From an uncultured Eubacteriales bacterium (lineage in GTDB: Bacteria > Bacillota > Clostridia > Christensenellales > CAG-138), in NCBI GenBank assembly GCA_900542615.1, contig UQOG01000076.1, positions 1 through 9,613 on the forward strand: a stretch of DNA of 9,613 bases, written 5' to 3'. Numbering within the stretch: position 1 is the stretch's first letter; every line of letters begins with the position of its first letter. The notes below the pieces were generated by a model. It made no database searches and was not told where the DNA came from. It worked only from the letters and a program-made list of their open reading frames with translations. Of the stretch, positions 5,825 to 9,613 are shown piece after piece. Both the position numbers and the translations under genes were made by a program.

Positions 5825-8107
5825 ATGAGCATAGGTCAAAGCGTCAAGCGGGTGGACGCCCTGGATAAGGTGACAGGGCGGGCCAAATATACCGATGACC
5901 TGGCGGACAAAGGCGCCCTGGTGGCGAAAATTCTCCACGCCACCATTGCCCACGGCCAGGTGAAGTCCATGGATGTTTCCGCGGCCCAGGCCATACCCGG
6001 CGTGGTGAAGGTGGTTACCTGCTTCGATGTGCCCCCGTATAAATTCCCCACCGCCGGCCATCCCTGGAGCACGGACCCCGCCCACCAGGATGTGGCGGAC
6101 CGGCTGCTGCTCACAAAGCACATCCGGTTCTATGGGGACGATATCGCAGCGGTGGTGGCGGAGGACGAGGTGGCCGCCCAACAGGCCCTGCGGGCCATCA
6201 AGGTGGAATATGAGGCCTTCCCCTTCGTGCTGGACGTCCAGGAGGCCATGAAGCCGGAGGCGCCCCAGCTCCATGAGGAATACCCGGGCAATATCCTAAA
6301 CCATACCTCCATCCGGCTGGGAAATTACGCCGAGGCCATCAAGGAGCCCGGCCTCATCAAGGTGGAGGGCTGGTACGATACCCCTACCGTGCAGCATTGC
6401 CACATCGAAAACCACATCGCCTACGCCTACCAGGAGGGCAAGCGGATCACGGTGGTCGCCTCCACCCAGATCCCCCACATCGTCCGGCGGATCGTGGGCC
6501 AGGCCTTGGGCATCCCCTGGGGGGATGTGCGCATCATCAAGCCCTACATCGGCGGCGGCTTCGGCAACAAGCAGGACGCCCTATATGAGCCCCTGTGCGC
6601 CTACCTTTCCACGGTGGTGGGCGGCAGGCTGGTAAAGCTGGACGTGAGCCGGGAGGAAACCTTCGTTTGCAACCGGGTGCGCCATGCCATCCGCACCCAT
6701 ATCATCAGCTGGGTCCGGCCGGACGGCTCCTTTGCCGCCCGCAAGATCGAATGCTTCTCCGACCAGGGCGCCTACGCTTCCCATGGCCACGGGGTAGTGG
6801 CCAAGGGCATGGGTGCCTTCCCCCAGCTGTACCCCTGCCCCAACGTGGAAGGGGACGCCTACAGCGTCTTTACCAACAAGCCTGCGGCAGGAGCCATGCG
6901 GGGCTACGGCATTCCCCAGGCCATGTTCGCCGGCGAGTGCCACATGGAGGACGTGGCCAGGGCCTTGGGGGTGGATAGCATCCAGTTCCGCAAGGACCAC
7001 AGGATGCCCGTAGGATATGTGGATGGCTTTAGCAAAAATGAAAACTATGCGGACAGCCTGGGCCAGTGCATGGAAAAGGGCATGGAATACCTGGACTATG
7101 AACGCAAGCGGAAGGAATACGCCAACCAGACCGGCCCGGTGCGCCGGGGGGTGGGCATGGCCCTGTTCTGGTACAACACGGCGGTATGGCCCATCAGCCT
7201 GGAGTCCAGCTCCTGCCGGATGGTGCTCAACCAGGATGGTTCCCTCCAGCTGCAGCTGGGCGAGACCGAGATCGGCCAGGGGGCGGATACGGCCTTTGCC
7301 CAGATGGCGGCGGATACGGTGGGCATCCCGGTGGACATGGTGCATACCGTCTCCACCCAGGATACGGACCTGACCCCCTTTGGCACCGGCGCATACGCTT
7401 CCCGGCAGACCTATGTGGGCGGCTTTGCCATCAAGCAGACCGGCCTGCTGCTCAAAGAGCGCATCCTCGCTTACGCCAAGGAGCTGACCCGCCAGGATGT
7501 GAACAACCTGGACATCCAGGAAGGGTATATCGTGCGCACCACCGACGGCCGCAAGCTCATGCGCCTGGGCGAGCTGGCCACCGAGGCCCTCTATAGCCTG
7601 ACCCACAGCCAGCATTTGACCGCGGAAAGCACCTACCAGATCAAAAACAACGCCTATTCCTTCGGGTGCAGCTTCGCGGAGGTGGAGGTGGATATCCCCC
7701 TGTGCAAGGTGAAGCTCATCGACATGGTGAACGTACACGATTGCGGCCGGCTGATCAACCCCGCCCTGGCGGAAGCCCAGGTGCACGGCGGCATGAGCAT
7801 GGCCATCGGTTACGGGCTGTCCGAACAGCTGCTCTTCGATCCCAAGACCGGTAAGCCCCTCAACAACAACCTGTTGGATTACAAGCTTTCCACCACCATG
7901 GACCATCCGGATCTGGCGGCCCGGTTTGTGGAAAACTATGAGCCCACCAGCCCCTTTGGAACCAAGGCGTTGGGCGAACCGCCGGCCTGCTCCGGCGCCC
8001 CCGCCATCCGCAACGCCATCTTGAACGCCACGGGCGTGGCCATTGACCGCGCGCCCATCACGCCCCATGTGCTCTTTGCCAAGTTCAAAGAGGCCGGGCT
8101 GCTGTAA
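5825..8107 (+). CDS. xdhA: Xanthine dehydrogenase, molybdenum-binding subunit
   Basis: This 760-residue subunit carries the molybdenum active site of a three-subunit xanthine dehydrogenase. It starts with the small a/b-hammerhead domain (VDALDKVTGRAKYTDDL, about 10-27). Cofactor motifs follow: IGGGFGNK (242-249), AMRGYG (357-362, with the arginine equivalent to a substrate-site Arg of xanthine oxidases), GETEIGQGADT (479-489), TPFGTGAYASRQTY (517-530), QVHGG (652-656) and KALGEPP (714-720), whose glutamate is the presumed catalytic base. It resembles E. coli XdhA (752 residues) along its whole length. ATG 5825 has AGGAGG nine bases upstream; an in-frame TTG at 5819 is too close to that site. 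The gene order Mo-FAD-FeS equals E. coli xdhABC. Relatives in Clostridia can be selenium-dependent, but no selenium-insertion gene lies in the window. Confidence 0.96.
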   Translation: MSIGQSVKRVDALDKVTGRAKYTDDLADKGALVAKILHATIAHGQVKSMDVSAAQAIPGVVKVVTCFDVPPYKFPTAGHPWSTDPAHQDVADRLLLTKHIRFYGDDIAAVVAEDEVAAQQALRAIKVEYEAFPFVLDVQEAMKPEAPQLHEEYPGNILNHTSIRLGNYAEAIKEPGLIKVEGWYDTPTVQHCHIENHIAYAYQEGKRITVVASTQIPHIVRRIVGQALGIPWGDVRIIKPYIGGGFGNKQDALYEPLCAYLSTVVGGRLVKLDVSREETFVCNRVRHAIRTHIISWVRPDGSFAARKIECFSDQGAYASHGHGVVAKGMGAFPQLYPCPNVEGDAYSVFTNKPAAGAMRGYGIPQAMFAGECHMEDVARALGVDSIQFRKDHRMPVGYVDGFSKNENYADSLGQCMEKGMEYLDYERKRKEYANQTGPVRRGVGMALFWYNTAVWPISLESSSCRMVLNQDGSLQLQLGETEIGQGADTAFAQMAADTVGIPVDMVHTVSTQDTDLTPFGTGAYASRQTYVGGFAIKQTGLLLKERILAYAKELTRQDVNNLDIQEGYIVRTTDGRKLMRLGELATEALYSLTHSQHLTAESTYQIKNNAYSFGCSFAEVEVDIPLCKVKLIDMVNVHDCGRLINPALAEAQVHGGMSMAIGYGLSEQLLFDPKTGKPLNNNLLDYKLSTTMDHPDLAARFVENYEPTSPFGTKALGEPPACSGAPAIRNAILNATGVAIDRAPITPHVLFAKFKEAGLL

Positions 8108-8122
8108 GGAGGGGAGGCCAAT

Positions 8123-9004
8123 ATGTACGATATCAAAGCACTCTACGAAGCCACGAGCGTAAAGGACGCCATCGCCCTTTTGCAGGCCCATCCGGCGGCC
8201 CATATCATCGCCGGGGGCAGCGATGTGCTCATCAAGATGCGGGAGGGCAAACTGGCAGGCTGCGAGCTGGTAAGCATCTATGGGCTGGACGCGCTTAGAG
8301 GCGTTACCCTGGAGGCGGACGGCGCCATCCGGATCGGCTCCCTCACCAGCTTTTCCCACATTACCAAGGACCCTATCATCCAGGCCCATATCAATGTGCT
8401 GGGGGAGGCGGTGGATATGGTGGGCGGCCCCCAGATCCGCAACATCGGCACCATCGGCGGCAACACCTGCAACGGCGTTACCAGCGCGGACAGCGGCTCC
8501 ACCCTCATGGCTTACGACGCCGTCATGGAGGTGGAAGGCCCCAACGGCCAGCGCCTGATCCCCATTCAGGAATGGTATGTAAGCGCCGGCAAGGTTTCCC
8601 TTCAGCCGGCGGAGATCCAAACCGCCATCCGGATCCCCAAAGCAAGCTATGAAGGCTACTTTGGCCACTATATCAAGTACGCCATGCGCAACGCCATGGA
8701 TATCGCCACCACCGGCTGCTCGGTGAACGTGAAGCTCAGCCCGGATAAAACCACCATCCAGGACGTCCGCCTCGCCTATGGGGTGGCGGGCCCCGTGCCC
8801 ATGCGGGCGCCCCATGCGGAGGCATTCGCCCGGGGCAGGGCCGTAGAGGACGCCACCATCGAAGGCTTCGGCCAGGCGGCCCTTTCCGACGTAAATCCCC
8901 GGGATAGCTGGCGGGCCAGCCGGGAATTCCGGCTGCACCTGGCAAAGGAGTTGGCCCAGCGGGCCCTGCGGGAAGCCATTCGACTTGCGGGAGGTGAAGC
9001 GTAA
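8123..9004 (+). CDS. xdhB: Xanthine dehydrogenase, FAD-binding subunit
   Basis: This 293-residue protein is the flavin subunit that passes electrons from the iron-sulfur clusters to the acceptor. The FAD-binding motifs of the CoxM/XdhB family are visible: IIAGGSDVLIKM (28-39), GGPQIRNIGTIGGN (101-114) and TSADS (120-124). The CO-dehydrogenase flavoprotein C-terminal domain contains YAMRNAMDIATTGCSV (186-201) and WRASREFRLHL (263-273). Length and motifs agree with E. coli XdhB (292 residues). No additional cysteine-rich insert for a [4Fe-4S] cluster is present, which argues against a 4-hydroxybenzoyl-CoA-reductase-like subunit. ATG 8123 follows GGGAGG by five bases. It begins 15 nt after xdhA and its stop overlaps the xdhC start by one base (TAATG), so translation of the three is probably coupled. 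Confidence 0.96.
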   Translation: MYDIKALYEATSVKDAIALLQAHPAAHIIAGGSDVLIKMREGKLAGCELVSIYGLDALRGVTLEADGAIRIGSLTSFSHITKDPIIQAHINVLGEAVDMVGGPQIRNIGTIGGNTCNGVTSADSGSTLMAYDAVMEVEGPNGQRLIPIQEWYVSAGKVSLQPAEIQTAIRIPKASYEGYFGHYIKYAMRNAMDIATTGCSVNVKLSPDKTTIQDVRLAYGVAGPVPMRAPHAEAFARGRAVEDATIEGFGQAALSDVNPRDSWRASREFRLHLAKELAQRALREAIRLAGGEA

Positions 9005-9501
9005 TGCAGCAGATCCAATATAAGCTGGTGAAATTTACCCTCAACGGCAAGCCTGTGGAGGCCATGGTGGACGTGCGGGCGTCCCTGACGGATATGCTCC
9101 GCAACGACTACCGGATGACCTCCGTGAAAAAGGGCTGCGAGGTGGGGGAGTGCGGCGCGTGTAACGTGCTCATCGATGGGGAGTGCTTCAACAGCTGCAT
9201 CTATCTGGCAGTCTGGGCGGACGGCAAGAATATCCGTACCCTGGAGGGCCTCCTGGGCCCCAACGGGGAGCTTTCCGACATCCAGCAGGCCTTCATCGAC
9301 GAGACGGCGGTGCAGTGCGGCTTCTGCACCCCGGGCTTCATCATGTCCGCGGTGGAGATCCTGGAATCCGGCAAGGAATATACCCGGGACGAGCTGCGCA
9401 AGCTCCTTTCCGGCCATCTGTGCCGGTGCACCGGCTATGAGAACATCCTCAACGCCGTGGAAAAGACCATGAAAAAGCGCCTGGCGCAAAAACAGGGATA
9501 A
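9004..9501 (+). CDS. xdhC: Xanthine dehydrogenase, 2x[2Fe-2S] iron-sulfur subunit
   Basis: This 165-residue subunit carries the two [2Fe-2S] clusters that link the molybdenum site with FAD. The N-terminal ferredoxin-like domain has GCEVGECGACNVLIDG with C45, C50, C53 and then C65. The C-terminal four-helix domain has QCGFCTPG (C105, C108) and HLCRCTGY (C140, C142). All eight ligands are present. Length and sequence pattern match E. coli XdhC (159 residues). The start ATG 9004 overlaps the xdhB stop and has GGAGGT at 8990-8995, eight bases upstream. The name xdhC follows E. coli usage for the iron-sulfur subunit and should not be confused with the XdhC/CoxI maturation factor, which is not in this window. 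It is the last gene of the operon. Confidence 0.96.
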   Translation: MQQIQYKLVKFTLNGKPVEAMVDVRASLTDMLRNDYRMTSVKKGCEVGECGACNVLIDGECFNSCIYLAVWADGKNIRTLEGLLGPNGELSDIQQAFIDETAVQCGFCTPGFIMSAVEILESGKEYTRDELRKLLSGHLCRCTGYENILNAVEKTMKKRLAQKQG

Positions 9502-9505
9502 CCCG

Positions 9506-9559
9506 CCTTTTGAGTCTCCCAAAAGGACCGGCCGCCTGCATCCACAGGATGCAGGCGGC
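9506..9559 (+). terminator. Hairpin pair at the end of the xdh operon, possible terminator or palindromic element
   Basis: Two inverted repeats follow xdhC. CCTTTTG (9506-9512) pairs with CAAAAGG (9520-9526) over 7 nt. GCCGCCTGCATCC (9531-9543) pairs perfectly with GGATGCAGGCGGC (9547-9559) over a three-base ACA loop. The second stem is strong but on the plus strand is followed by AGCTTGTCG, not a T run, so it is not a textbook terminator. On the minus strand CCTTTTGG lies a few bases after it. From 9560 to 9613 I see no gene. Confidence 0.5.
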
Positions 9560-9613
9560 AGCTTGTCGAAAAACCTCTGGCGAATGGAAGATCGCGGCCC
9601 TTTTAGGCTTTAA

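Noticed and set aside
6581..8938. Very long open frame (785 codons) on the minus strand
   Set aside because: It lies opposite xdhA and xdhB, whose motifs are unmistakable. GC-rich codon use on the plus strand keeps the antisense frame open, and its translation shows no recognisable domain.
1..9613. CRISPR arrays, tRNA or rRNA genes, insertion sequences
   Set aside because: I saw no regularly spaced repeats, no cloverleaf-like sequences and no transposase motifs on either strand.

Overview
The window is a purine-catabolism locus from a bacterium, most likely a GC-rich anaerobic member of the Clostridia (Oscillospiraceae-like). That placement is an inference from the AGGAGG-type ribosome binding sites in front of most genes, the terminator-coupled purine riboswitch, and the gene set (adenine deaminase, guanine deaminase, hydantoinase, MocA-like cytidylyltransferase, three-subunit xanthine dehydrogenase). 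No species is claimed.

Layout. Two gene groups diverge from a 433-bp control region (3687-4119). Leftwards on the minus strand run hydA (dihydropyrimidinase/hydantoinase), mocA (molybdopterin cytidylyltransferase family) and guaD (guanine deaminase). The guaD frame then runs without interruption into the last quarter of xseA (exonuclease VII large subunit), followed at the left edge by the start of xseB. Rightwards on the plus strand run ade (adenine deaminase) and xdhA-xdhB-xdhC (Mo-binding, FAD and 2x[2Fe-2S] subunits), with gaps of 13 and 15 nt and a 1-nt overlap, which look like one operon. It ends in a region with a perfect 13-bp hairpin.

How it works together. Ade deaminates adenine to hypoxanthine, GuaD deaminates guanine to xanthine, and the Xdh complex hydroxylates hypoxanthine/xanthine-type purines. 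MocA probably matures the molybdenum cofactor for Xdh. HydA is a metal-dependent cyclic amidohydrolase that could open a ring made further down the pathway; its substrate cannot be read from the sequence.

Two things stand out. First, the hydA leader (minus strand, about 3762-3830) folds as a guanine-type purine riboswitch: a perfect 7-bp P2, the GUUUCUAC junction, and UAUG preceded by the cytosine that specifies guanine-type ligands. It is followed by a terminator hairpin with six U residues, and a fitting promoter lies just upstream. Second, guaD is fused in frame to the C-terminal part of xseA. This means either a real deletion that destroyed the exonuclease VII large subunit and clipped the guaD end, or an assembly chimera.
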